From the NCBI GenBank assembly GCA_037157565.1, contig JAZHRO010000003.1, forward strand, positions 73,100,501-73,164,500: a DNA stretch of 64,000 nt. Direction: 5' to 3'. This document shows, in pieces, positions 1 through 9,682 of the stretch. Source of the stretch: Thalassia testudinum. Lineage: Eukaryota > Streptophyta > Magnoliopsida > Alismatales > Hydrocharitaceae. Position numbers and translations under genes: made by a program. The number at the start of each line of letters is the position of its first letter. Position 1 is the first letter of the stretch. The notes below the pieces were generated by a model. That model saw only the letters and a program-made list of their open reading frames with translations. It was not told where the DNA came from and did no database searches.

Positions 1-333
1 TCCCGACCAAAACCTCTATTACTTAAGTGGGTTTGAAATTAGGGTTTCGGGTGTCCATTAATTCTTGAAATGCATGAAAACTTATTTTTGTCTGCATGAA
101 CCCTCTTGTTAATCATTAATGCTCATTTAACCATCATTTAACCCGTGGAAAATCCCATAGTTTCTCTACAATTATGATATGCTATTAAAATTGCAGATTT
201 AACCCTAATTTAATGCATTCTTCTCAGAAAGGATATACAATGAATTATGACTCTCTGGTGATTATATAGGAGTATTTATCAGTTAATTCTGACTAATTAA
301 GGCTAGTTATGGCTAGTGATGATGTTATCATCA
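1..333 (-). repeat. Element A 3' LTR (first part, continues left of window)
   Basis: The minus strand reads TGATGATAAC from position 333 leftward, directly after a polypurine tract, which is how the 3' LTRs of the other elements here begin. No second copy of this stretch is present in the window, because the matching end of the 5' LTR lies beyond element C. The boundary is inferred from the tract and the TG terminus. Confidence 0.62.
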
Positions 334-371
334 TACCCCTATACTTAACTTTTGCTAGTCCCTTAGCAAAA
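334..371 (-). promoter_or_regulatory. Element A polypurine tract with flanking palindrome
   Basis: Read on the minus strand, TTTTGCTA and TAGCAAAA form an inverted repeat (350-371), followed by a purine-rich stretch ending in AGGGG and TA, then the LTR at 333. The same order occurs in B, C, D, E and F. The polypurine tract would prime plus-strand DNA synthesis. Confidence 0.7.
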
Positions 372-1649
372 TCTTATGAAAAGAACCAGAGTTCTAGACC
401 ATGCATTGATGTTTAGCTACCTGATTTGTTTCATTCTTTTAGAAAATAGGTCAGAATGCTATTGGTAGGCCTAGAGGTACTCAAGTATCAATCAAGTTCT
501 AGACCTAACTAGCTTCAGCCTCAGTCAGCCACGAAGGTTTCTACGACCCGCAAAAACTACCTAGAGGTTCATTGAACCCAGCGATTAAAGCACCCGTGCA
601 TAGAATGTAGCATGTCTAGTTTCAGTTCGCCAGTGAATTTTTTTTAATAGAGAGGAATAGAAGTATATTTTTCATTTTGAGAGTTTTCTCTCTCTTTTCC
701 TTTTAGATTTCCCTAGATCCAGCCTCGAATTGGCCTTAAACACGATCTGTATCAGATTCCTTGTCCCCACCATCAATCCTCGAAGAGTCCCTAGCTTTCG
801 ATGCTTCGGGATAGCACTGCCCATGGAAACCCCTAGAACCCTAGCTTTCGACACTTTGAGATAGCACCACCCATGGTATAATCCTACCCAAAGTACCTGA
901 TCCAGCATAAGGTGCTTATATGCCCCCTATAGGATATGTAGATATCCTAATAGATAAGTACGGAGGAGATGATATGATATTATGCATCTTGAAGGGGAAT
1001 TTCCCACCTCTCTGCATCGGGAACTCATCCAATCAACTTGTCTTGTCGAACCACTCCTAAGCTAGATCTTTGACGTGATTTTTCATAATATAATACTTTT
1101 GGGAGTTTTTTTTTTCTTTGTTAAGTGCACTAAACCAGACTAAGTGTGTGATTTTAGGTGCTTAGGTTACCATGTCCCGCAAACCAAATGGTAGGCAACG
1201 GGACCAAAAGATCCCCAAGCCTTAAACCTAATACATCAGCCTCTCACTTTCCTCAACCTCTTGATGACTAATCTGGATCTTAATGGATATGTGAATGTTT
1301 AAGCCCTAAAACAAGTCCAGGAGGCCTAAGATCAGCACTCATACTAATCTCTTCATCTATTTGTTTTCTTAGGACTTTAATTTTTCTTTAATTAGGTCTA
1401 TAACTTAGGTAACTTTCATAAAAAAGTGCTAATGACTAGCATTTTTGTTCTTGATTGTTACTCCATTTAGACATTTTGAATCATTTCCTCTTTTCCACAT
1501 GCAATGAATTCTCAAAATTTTCCTCCCCTTTCTCCAGTTTTTGCTTTTTCATAATTTTTTTTTAGTTTCTTTTTTGCAATTTTCGAATATATATATTTTT
1601 TGTGAGAACCCCTCAGAGAATTGAATTTTCATAGGTCTGCATTTTAACT
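372..1649 (-). other. Element A 3' noncoding region
   Basis: No supported gene. It lies between the post-coding purine motif at 9388 (now split off by element B) and the terminal polypurine tract. It contains a duplicated module at 788-877. The adjacent block 725-787 is clearly related to sequence in the 3' region of element C. The rest is AT-rich with poly-T runs and shows nothing I recognise. Confidence 0.6.
725..877 (-). repeat. Duplicated 3' module shared with elements C and F
   Basis: Two diverged copies (788-826 and 840-877, minus strand) of a unit around GGGCAGTGCTATCCCGAAG are followed by a stretch encoding SSR..GGDKESDTDRV and a stop. Element C has three such units and a matching peptide ending, and element F has a more diverged version. 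The conservation is visible at DNA level. Whether it acts as RNA, DNA or a short peptide is unknown. Confidence 0.7.
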
Positions 1650-1654
1650 CCCCC
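1650..1654. repeat. Target-site duplication of element B, left copy
   Basis: CCCCC directly precedes the TG of the 5' LTR of element B. The matching CCCCC is at 9388-9392, directly after the CA of the 3' LTR. The target was the purine run (minus strand) of a conserved motif in element A. Confidence 0.75.
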
Positions 1655-2250
1655 TGATGTAAACACATTTACACTACTTAAAATATCTATTTATGCATGT
1701 TCTTAAGCATAGGATTGCATTTCATGATATAAATATTGCATAACATGTATCATCTTGCATTTAGAGTAGTTTGAATAAAATGGAGGTAAATTGTCTCCTT
1801 TTATGTGCTTGGACAAGGCAAACATTTTATCAGGGCCTCAGATCAAAGATCCAACCATATGGATATGATTAGGGCGACAATTGTAGTTCAACGACTCCAA
1901 GATCGCCCAAATCAGGGATCCGTAGCATCAGATAGTGACCCGAGAACCCTAGAAGATCAAGTGCTAGGATGGTGTAAATCCACACTTCAGATGATAAATC
2001 CGACCACATGGATGAATTCGGATCGATGATCGTAGCCCAACGACACAAAAATCGAGTCAATCCGACATCCATGGCACCATTTACAACTTCCAGAAGATGG
2101 ACGGCCAAGATAGCACCACGTGGTGCCATCTTATCCACCCAAACGGCCACTTGCATTTTTTGAAGGCCCCGCACCCGATCTCACTCCGCCGTTGGATCTT
2201 AATCCAATGGCTGTGGTCGCTCGCGCTTAAAAGCGTCTGCTCGAGCATCC

Positions 2251-2320
2251 ACGCCCCATAGCGTAGTGGTCGAGCACGCTTTCGTGAGCATCGGTCGCGG
2301 GTTCGAGCCGCGGCGAGGGG
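2251..2320 (+). promoter_or_regulatory. tRNA-like (SINE-head-like) sequence inside the LTR of element B
   Basis: TAGCGTAGTGG (2259-2269) fits a Pol III A box and GTTCGAGCC (2301-2309) fits a B box, 31 bases apart. A four-pair D stem (2261-2264 with 2276-2279) and a perfect five-pair T stem with a seven-base loop (2296-2312) can form. The acceptor and anticodon arms do not pair well, so this is not a working tRNA gene. A more decayed copy lies in the 3' LTR near 8195-8255. It may be a captured tRNA-derived fragment or SINE head. Confidence 0.6.
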
Positions 2321-2565
2321 TGGGAAGGTGTGTGCGATTGGGCGTAGGTGGAGCGTCAGATGGTGATCGGATGGCCGTGCACGCCCGATTGCATCCACGC
2401 GCAATTAAACGCGCGTCGCGGATGCATGATCGCACCTGGGCGGGCGCGCAATGCAACGGGCGGAGATGCATCTTAAGCCGTCCGATCTCGCGATCGGATG
2501 GCTGAAAATTGACGAACGTGCGTAAGCCGTTGAGCGTGCGAGCAGGCGAGGTGGCACCCACGTTG

Positions 2566-2604
2566 GGGGCTTTAGTGACGGATTTATCCATCACTAAAGG
2601 CCCC
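2566..2604 (+). repeat. MITE-like hairpin in the U3 region of element B
   Basis: GGGGCTTTAGTGACGGAT is followed after two bases by its near-perfect complement ending in GGCCCC. The same hairpin is at 8522-8562 in the 3' LTR. It lies about 50 bp upstream of the TATA box. It may be the remnant of a small inverted-repeat element fixed in the LTR. Confidence 0.7.
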
Positions 2605-2655
2605 TCTTTTATTATTTTGAAGTTGTAATGTCCATTTTGCCCCCACTCCTTGCAA

Positions 2656-2664
2656 CTATAAAAG
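2656..2664 (+). promoter_or_regulatory. TATA box of element B 5' LTR
   Basis: CTATAAAAG in a GC-balanced context, also present at 8613-8621 in the 3' LTR. It would place the transcript start, and thus the U3/R border, near 2690. Confidence 0.7.
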
Positions 2665-2897
2665 GAGACCCCCTCCATACGAAATTTTCATCCCTTCTTT
2701 CTCCTTTCTACCCCTCCAAAGCTCAAAAGAAGCTTGTCCCACACCTGGGATGCTTCTCGCGAGATAAAGTCCAATTTTCGTTCCCCTTCGGAAGTGGATC
2801 CTGTGACGACAACGGCATGCTGCTCCGTTCCCGTTCTTCTGCTTCGTCCTCCTTCGTCTTGCTTCGTTCTCCTTCGTCCAGGCATTGTCCCATCCGG

Positions 2898-3055
2898 CTC
2901 GTCCTCCAAGCAATCGTCAAGGAGGATAATTTCTCTCTCCCATTCTTATTTACAGCTTTTCTAGTGTAGAATTTTCCTGCTTTCTAGATTAATCTACTCG
3001 TCCTCCAAGCGACCGTCGAGGAGGACATTTCTCCCTCCATTCTTTTAATGTTTTC
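2898..3055 (+). repeat. Tandemly duplicated hairpin segment downstream of the TATA box
   Basis: GTCCTCC (2901-2907) can pair with GGAGGAT (2921-2927). About 100 bp later GTCCTCC (3000-3006) can pair with GGAGGAC (3020-3026). The flanking text of the two units is also similar, so this is a diverged tandem duplication. Both units are kept in the 3' LTR near 8858-9010. Confidence 0.65.
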
Positions 3056-3439
3056 TAGAGTAAATTTATCACTTTCTAGTGTAATTGCTTTATGCCTTCT
3101 AATTGTAATGAACAGTCTCTTCTATGATAAATTCTTTTTTTATTCTACATCTCATTTTGATTTCCATGTGTAATACTCTCTCTCTCTCTCTTACCCTCTC
3201 TATCTCTCTTTTATTAATTGTAAATAATTAGATAGTTGAAATTGAATTACTTCGTGACAAATAAAAGGAAACGCGAAGCTTTTTAAATCAAACGTCCGCC
3301 TCCCTGTGTTCGACCCAGAATTTTCATTTCGGTATAAATTTTATTTGTTGAGCACGAATTCTTCGCTTTCGAACTACAACGACAGGTTTTCCAAAATCGA
3401 ACACGTAAGCGTAGTTATTCGCAAAACATTTCAACATTT

Positions 3440-3457
3440 TGGCGCCGTTGCCGGGGA
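3440..3457 (+). promoter_or_regulatory. Primer-binding site of element B (tRNA-Asp type)
   Basis: TGGCGCCGTTGCCGGGGA, three bases after the 5' LTR. It is complementary to the 3' end of plant tRNA-Asp, as in the Athila/Calypso lineage. It is the best-preserved copy in the window. Confidence 0.9.
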
Positions 3458-4602
3458 GGCGATGCTCTTTGGTTTCTCTTCGCGTTTTCTAACTTACAAA
3501 TCATTTACCTCACTTTTCTCCTTTTTTATTGTGATTGCCGATACTCTTTCGAGACAGGCAAAAGCGGTAGATTAGAGTAAAATACTGTAGATGGTTTTGT
3601 GAGTTATCCCCCGCCCCCCACCCATTAGATTTCATTCCACAACATAATAATTCAAACATCAATCAACCTAGGTGTTTTTATAAACTCTAAGGTTAGATTG
3701 TTTATTGTTTGACACCCATACTCACCCCAACCCCCATATTTAGAAAAAAGAAAAAAATTAAAAGAAATCTCAAAGAGGTACACAACCTCATCTGATTTTC
3801 AAACTCAACCAGTACACACATTCAAACACATAATTGAGTACAAATCAGATTAGGTAATCATTTGTGTGCCTAATTAAGTGGTGCATCAGGCCAATTGTTT
3901 GAGTTTTTTGGGCAGCACCACTTCAAATAAAATAAACTCATCAAGTGGCTGCCAATTAGGTTCAACACTTAGGGATTTACCAGACACTCCACATTCTTTT
4001 TAAACTTTGAAGGAAAACATCTTCACCTGTGTTTGCAAAACCTGGTGTGCCAACGAAACCTGTTTGAAAACACGTAAAGTTGAGTCCTAAAAGCTACTAA
4101 GCAAGATTTGAACCTTAAAATTCACCACATCAAAAAAATAATCTTGCTTGAAAACCACTGGTTGTGCACGCACACACAAATCAATAAATCATTAAGGGCA
4201 CAACCCATTTAAAGGGCCCATCACATTCCAAAGCACATTCAAACCTAACCCTAAATAAAATAGAGTAGATGTTGGCCTTAAGGATTGGACTCGCTCTTCA
4301 GAACTCAGAACGAGATTATTTTCGATTAGTCTGTTTCTACTGTTCAATCTGATGTCTAGCTAGGGGAGCAGAGTCAAACGATCGCGGCTGGGGGGTACAC
4401 TAGGAACCGGAGGCGCAAGACGAAGGAAGAACCTTCCCCTCGGGCCCTCCTTCTAGCTGGTTGGATTGAACAGACAGAAGTAGATGAAATCATTCCTTTA
4501 TCTCAAGACGGGTTTTGGGAGTCTGTAGGTCTGTAGGCTAACCCATTTAAGGATAGGTTTGATTGTTTGTATTGCAGGGTACCTTTCTTCCTCCTGTGTC
4601 TC
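3458..4602 (+). other. Element B untranslated leader with alternative stem-loops
   Basis: No supported gene. GCACCACTT (3915-3923) can pair upstream with AAGTGGTGC (3876-3884). Alternatively GGCAGC plus the same CACTT can pair downstream with AAGTGGCTGCC (3943-3953). Related stem-loops occur in the leaders of E, F and G. The stretch 4290-4450 resembles the leader of F around a shared TCAAACGA block. A pyrimidine-rich stretch precedes the ATG at 4603. Confidence 0.6.
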
Positions 4603-6041
4603 ATGAATCCTTCCACATATTTCACACATTCCCACTCTTTCTCTCCTGTTGTGAATTATCCTCAACATGACGATTATCCCAACTCGTATTGTATTCAGCC
4701 ATCAGTTAGTTGGGATAATTCGGATTGGGGATACAATTTCGGACCCCCATTTTTAGGGTCTAACCCTGAACACTTTGATTCTGATTTCTATCCTTCTCAG
4801 AGCTACATCGATTATAGATCGTCTTCCTTTCATGCATAACCTAATACGATCTACAATCAAGTAGGATACACCGATCCTTACCCATCCTCTGATTTCACTA
4901 CCTTTAGGTCATCACCATCTTTTCAATAATCTGAAATGACCTATTATCAAGAAGGGTATAACGAATCTCAATTCGTTAATTCCTCTGCATTGATGTCAAA
5001 CTCGCCCAACCTTGAACCAACTCATTTGGTTTAGGTTAACCAGGTTCAAGATAAGGTTCTGGCTAACTTGAGGAATATCATTCAATCTTTAAAAGTTCAG
5101 CCAATACCTTGCATTGAGAGATTGGAGGCCCTGATTGAAATGATTAATGATTTAAGCAAGTCTTTGTTGGATTGGCTCCAGGATGTTAAGGATAAGAACC
5201 CGAGTGAGTTTCTACTTGGGAAATTAGCAAAATTGAGGACGAGATTCGTGGTTGCTTTGATTCAATCTTATAATAATTCCCAGGATGAACCCTCTTCAGG
5301 AAAGCCAATGACAGAACCCACTCAGGCACCTGTTGGGGGGGACACATGTTACGAGGCTGACCAGATTGAATTAAAACAACCAATTAAGGATGATCTATTT
5401 TCTTCACCTGAGATCCCTAAGCTAGGTTACGAGGAAACGTATGTCTCCTTGGAACAGAAAGTGACAAATGATTTTGGGACATACTTTGATACGGATCCTG
5501 ATGGTGAAGATTCAAGTTGCGAAGTCTCACGAGAGTTTTCTGAACACGATTTCTATGAGACGATTGGGCCTGAGGAATCTGATAGATCATTTGATAGCCC
5601 AATAACTGAGGACACTGATCTTATTAGGGACACATTACGGATCTGGAATCGCATTTTCTGGAGGAATCAATTCAATGCCCTGATTATCAATTACACCCTG
5701 TTGAGCTTATTGATGATTCTAATTCTGAGATAATTAGACCCAAGTCAATTTTGATTCTGCCACATCATTTAGACTTGGAGATTTCAGACGGGGTGATGAA
5801 TATACAAGAGGTCCTAGAATTTGATATGCTGAATTGGGAGGATAGGAGCTGGGAAGTTAATTTTGGAGGAAATAGAAGATTGAGTCGAAGGGTTCCTTTT
5901 AAGCTTAAACCATCAAATCAGAACCCTTACGACATTTGTTTCGAGGATGTTCAACTCAAGCACACATTCAACGATTATCATTTTGAGCTTCAATTCTCTG
6001 TAACCCAACTTTTTGGTCTTAGGTTGCATCCTCATAAATGA
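4603..6041 (+). pseudogene. Decayed acidic open frame of element B, function unknown
   Basis: One frame starts at ATG 4603 and continues to about 5640 through three stop codons (near 4837, 4927 and 5032). It then shifts frame and runs to 6041, about 480 codons in all. The longest clean part is 5068-5733. The first section is rich in Y, S, P and N. The middle (from about 5068) looks helical, and then comes an acidic stretch with many D, E and S residues. I see no zinc knuckle, protease DxG motif, reverse transcriptase or integrase motif, so I do not call it gag. Its position, where gag-pol normally sits, and the acidic frame of similar size in element A suggest an element-specific protein. Homology between the two is not established. 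Confidence 0.55.
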
Positions 6042-6380
6042 CAGGCCCGACCCCGCTTGCATTGTGATTTTGGGTTTTGGGTAATTTTTATCCAGAACCT
6101 AAGAAATTCTCGATTATGGGGTGTGGGTCTGCAGCACAATCTGGTCCACATCTGTGGACCTCTATTGATAGGTCGGAGGATTCTTCTCTTTATTCTAATT
6201 GTGACCTGCACTTGTGAATTCTTCATTTCTTTTCCTTGTGTAGTGTGCCTAGCTGAAAGCACTAAACTCAGCACATATATAGTTGTTTTTAATTTTTCAT
6301 CTCGGAGCGGACCTGACATTCACGTAATTCAGGTGCTTTCCTCGCTTTTCCACTCTGTTTTATGTCTTTTTAATACAATA

Positions 6381-6411
6381 AGGACATTGCATTAGATAGG
6401 CATGGGGGGGT
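6381..6411 (+). promoter_or_regulatory. Post-coding polypurine-like motif of element B
   Basis: AGGACATTG followed by TAGGCATGGGGGGG and TGG. The same arrangement lies just after the coding region in elements A, C, D, E and F. It resembles the terminal polypurine tract but is about 1.2 kb upstream of the 3' LTR, so it could act as a second plus-strand primer. Confidence 0.65.
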
Positions 6412-7563
6412 GGATATTTATCTCTGAATTCATTCGTCAGCTAAGTAGATTTGTTTTATTTTGATTAAAAAAAAATTAAAATTAGGAAAGAGAATTTGAA
6501 TTTAAGAAAATTTTCAATCTTAGGAAAAACTACATTAAGATCTAAACATAAAGACCCTTCAAGTCCTTGAACTTAATCAGCCCGTGTATCTACTAAAATG
6601 TGGATTTATTTTTCGAGTTCTCGCCAACTTGAATTTTATTATAATTATAGTAAATAAAGTTTGGGTGATAAGTACATGACTTATCAACCCGCCCTCTGAT
6701 TTGAGGGAATTTTGAGTCTTAAGCATCTACACACTTTCTTTGCACTGACTCATTGTTCGACGATTTTAACGGAAATTGGGTAGCTAATGAACCTTCTAGG
6801 GTGATATGGCTGGCAAGTTATCGTGGGTAACAGCCCATAGGTAGGTTGTCTAGAGCCTAGTCACTGGACCTTTCTCTTTTTCCTGCCTTTAGGTAAATCT
6901 TAGACTAGGGAAGCCACCTACTTAAAAAAAAAAAAAGAGAAAAGAACAAAAGGAAATAAGCCACACTTCGCCGCACGAGTATTGCTGGCAAGTTGTCGGT
7001 GGTAACAGCTCATCGACCGGTTGTCCAGAACCCAGCTTAGAAAATGCACTAAAAATTCCCAAAACACTTAGGAAGAAGCGGAGAAGTAGAATAAACCGGG
7101 TGATATACACTGGATTCACCCTTGTTTTGACCCCGTAAAAAATAAAAGTAGGGAGAAAGCTACCGGTTGTAAAGATACACCTTTAGGCAGAAGTCTTTTT
7201 GAGGACACCTAAAGGCGTAGAAATCCGAAGTCCGTTTTAATTGCCAGTCAACGAGTCTATCACAATCACAATAAAATGCTTAAAGCTTAGGGTTCTCATC
7301 AAATCTTGGGGGAGTTGAATGGCCGTAGAAAGACACTCTTAAACCCAAAATTTTGAAAATCTAAAAAAAAATTGAAAAGAGTAAAAAGGGAAAAAGAAAT
7401 TTTTCTTTGAATAAGGCAAGGCTTGAGGCGGTCTGTATTTTGGCTGATACCCGGGCGCTGTTGTGTCTTTGAAAGTTCAGTTCCTAAGTAAACAATTTGT
7501 TAATGATTGAAAAAAACTTAGGTCCAAATAATCCAACCTAGTTCTTTTATAAATAGCATATAG
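6412..7563 (+). other. Element B 3' noncoding region
   Basis: No supported gene. Two diverged copies of a roughly 52-bp unit (6808-6860 and 6983-7035) share GCTGGCAAGTT and GGTAACAGC. A poly-A run lies between them. The rest is AT-rich. Confidence 0.6.
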
Positions 7564-7601
7564 TTTTTACTAGGGACTAGCAAAAGATAGGCATGGGGGT
7601 A
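7564..7601 (+). promoter_or_regulatory. Element B terminal palindrome and polypurine tract
   Basis: TTTTTACTAG, GGA and CTAGCAAAA form an inverted repeat with one mismatch. Then follows AGATAGGCATGGGGG and TA, immediately before the 3' LTR. Confidence 0.8.
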
Positions 7602-9387
7602 TGATGTAAACACATTTACACTACTTAAAATGTCCATTTATGCATGTTCTTAAGCATAGGATTGCATTTCATGATATCAACATGCATCATCTTGCATTTA
7701 GAGTAGTTTGAATAAAATGGAGGTTAATTATCTCCTTTTACGTGCTTGGACAGGGAAAACATTTTATCGGGGCCTCAGATCAAAGATCCAACCGTATGGA
7801 TGTGATCAGGGCGACGATTAGAGTTCAACGACTCCAAGATCGCCCTAATCAGGCATCCGTAGCATCAGATAGTGACCCGAGAACCCTAGAAGATTAAGGG
7901 CCAGGATGGTGTAAATCTACACTTCAGATGATAAATCCGACCGCACGGATGAATTCGGATCGACGTTCGCAGCCCAACGACATAAAAATCGAGTCAATCC
8001 GACATCCGTGGCCCCATCTACAACTTCCATAAGATGGACGGCCAAGATGGCACCACATGGCGCCATCTCAGCCGCCCAAACGGCCTCTTGCATTTTTTGA
8101 AGGCCCCGCGCCCGATCGCTCTCTGCCATTGGATCTTAATCCAACGGCTGTGGTCGCTCGCACTTAAAAGCGTCCACTCGACCATCCGCGCCCCACAACG
8201 TAGTGGTCGAGCGCGCTTTCGTGAGCACCGGGCGCGGGTTCGAGCTGCGGCGAGGGGCTGGAAGGTGCGGGCGATTGGGTGGGGGTGGAGCGTCAGATGG
8301 AGATCGGACGGCCGTGCGCACCCGATAGCATCCACGCGCAATTGAACGCGCGGCGTAGACGCGCGATCGCATGCGGGCGGGCACGTAATGCAGCGGGCGG
8401 AGATGCATGTTAAGCCGTCCGATCTTGCGATCGGACGGCGGAAAATTGACGAACGTGCGCAAGCCGTTGAGAGCGTGAGCAGGCGAGGACCCGCACGCGA
8501 GCCGCCCACGACGCCCACGTTGGGGGCTTTAGTGACGGATTTATCTGTCACTAAAGACCCCTCCTTTATTATTTTGGAGTTGTAATGTCCATTTTGCCCC
8601 CATTCCTTGCAACTATAAAAGGAGACCCCCTCCATACGAAATTTTCATCCCTTCTTTCTCCTCTTTACCCCTCCAAAGCTCAAAAGAAGCTTGTCCCACA
8701 CCCGGGATGCTTCTCGCGAGATAAAGTCCAATTTTCGTTCCCCTTCAGAAGTGGATCTCGCGACGACAACGGCATGCTGCTCCGTTCCCATTCTTCTACT
8801 TCGTCCTCCTTCATCCTGCTTCATTCTCCTTCGTCCAGGCGTCGTCCCGTCTAGCTCGTCCTCCAAGTAATCATCGAGGAGGATAATTTCTCTCTCCCAT
8901 TCTTATTTACAGCTTTTCGAATGTAGAATTTTCCTGCTTTCTAGATTAATCTACTCGTCCTCCAAGCGACCGTCGAGGAGGACATTTCTCCCTCCATTCT
9001 TCTAATGTTTTCTAGAGTAAATTTATCACTTTCTAGTGTAATTGCTTTATGCCTTCTCATTGTAATGAACAGTCTCGTCTATGATAAATTCTTTGTTTAT
9101 TCTACATCTCATTTTGATTTCCATGTGTAATACTCTCTCTATCTTACCCTCTCTCCCTCTTTTATTAATTGTAAATAATTAGATAGTTTAAATTGAATTA
9201 CTCCGTGACAAATAAAAAGAAACGCGAAGTTTTTTAAATCAAACGTCCGCCACCCTGTGTTCGACCCGGAATTTTCATTTTGGTATAAATTTTATTTGTT
9301 GAACACTAATTCTTCGCTTTTGAACTACAACAATAGGTTTTCCAAAATCGAACATGTAAGTGTAGCGATTCGCAAAACGTTTCAACA
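7602..9387 (+). repeat. Element B 3' LTR
   Basis: Second LTR copy, TGATGTAAAC to TTTCAACA. A sampled 60-bp block differs from the 5' copy at 3 positions (2701-2760 against its counterpart). It keeps the TATA box at 8613 and the U3 hairpin at 8522. It is followed by the CCCCC duplication. Confidence 0.92.
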
Positions 9388-9420
9388 CCCCCCCATGCCT
9401 AAGTTTTGCAATGTCAACAT
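9388..9420 (-). promoter_or_regulatory. Element A post-coding polypurine-like motif, split by element B
   Basis: Minus strand reads GTTGACATTGC then AACTTAGGCATGGGGG, the same motif as in B, C, D, E and F. Element B integrated within its G run, so the first five bases here are also the right copy of the target duplication. Confidence 0.65.
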
Positions 9421-9682
9421 TGTAAACCGGAGGGTATGAAACAGCTTGGTTTAAGGATTAGAACATGGTTAAAGGGTTGGTGAATGGGTCGGTATGACTA
9501 TTGCGGATGATTTCAAGCTTTGATACCTATACCAAAGGTAGAGTCAACTGTTCTAAAGTTGAACTAAAAAAGTGCAATAGGAGTGTGCTCAAAAGATGAT
9601 CAGAAGGGTCTTGAGATTTTTGAATGATGGGTTCCCTCTAGTTAAGAGCTAAATTCGATGCCTTCAACCGAGTAGAAGTTGA
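9421..9682 (-). other. Element A sequence between the open frame and the purine motif
   Basis: No open frame or recognisable signal. It is the 3' continuation of the decayed open frame on the minus strand. Confidence 0.5.

Larger units (their letters stand above)
1655..3436 (+). repeat. Element B 5' LTR
   Basis: Starts TGATGTAAAC and ends TTTCAACA, directly followed by the spacer and primer-binding site. The second copy is at 7602-9387. It holds a tRNA-like stretch, a MITE-like hairpin, a TATA box and a duplicated hairpin, listed separately. A TC microsatellite lies near 3175-3215. Confidence 0.92.
1655..9387 (+). mobile_element. Element B: complete non-autonomous LTR retrotransposon (LARD type)
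   Basis: Two LTRs of 1782 and 1786 bp (1655-3436 and 7602-9387) flank a 4.2-kb interior. The primer-binding site at 3440 is a perfect TGGCGCCGTTGCCGGGGA, complementary to a tRNA-Asp 3' end. A polypurine tract lies just before the 3' LTR. The interior has no gag, protease, reverse transcriptase, RNase H or integrase, only a broken acidic open frame (4603-6041). This is the layout of a large retrotransposon derivative mobilised in trans, probably by an Athila-like partner. The LTR copies differ by point changes and at least one indel of about 24 bp (near 2550 versus 8490), so the insertion is not recent. Confidence 0.88.

Noticed and set aside
2251..2320. Functional tRNA gene
   Set aside because: A and B boxes and two arms are present, but the acceptor and anticodon arms do not pair; kept only as a tRNA-like sequence.
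2081..2678. Overlapping frames up to 159 codons in the LTR of B (and 8018-8635 in the other LTR)
   Set aside because: LTR sequence; the frames differ between copies and lie on the strand opposite to the element.
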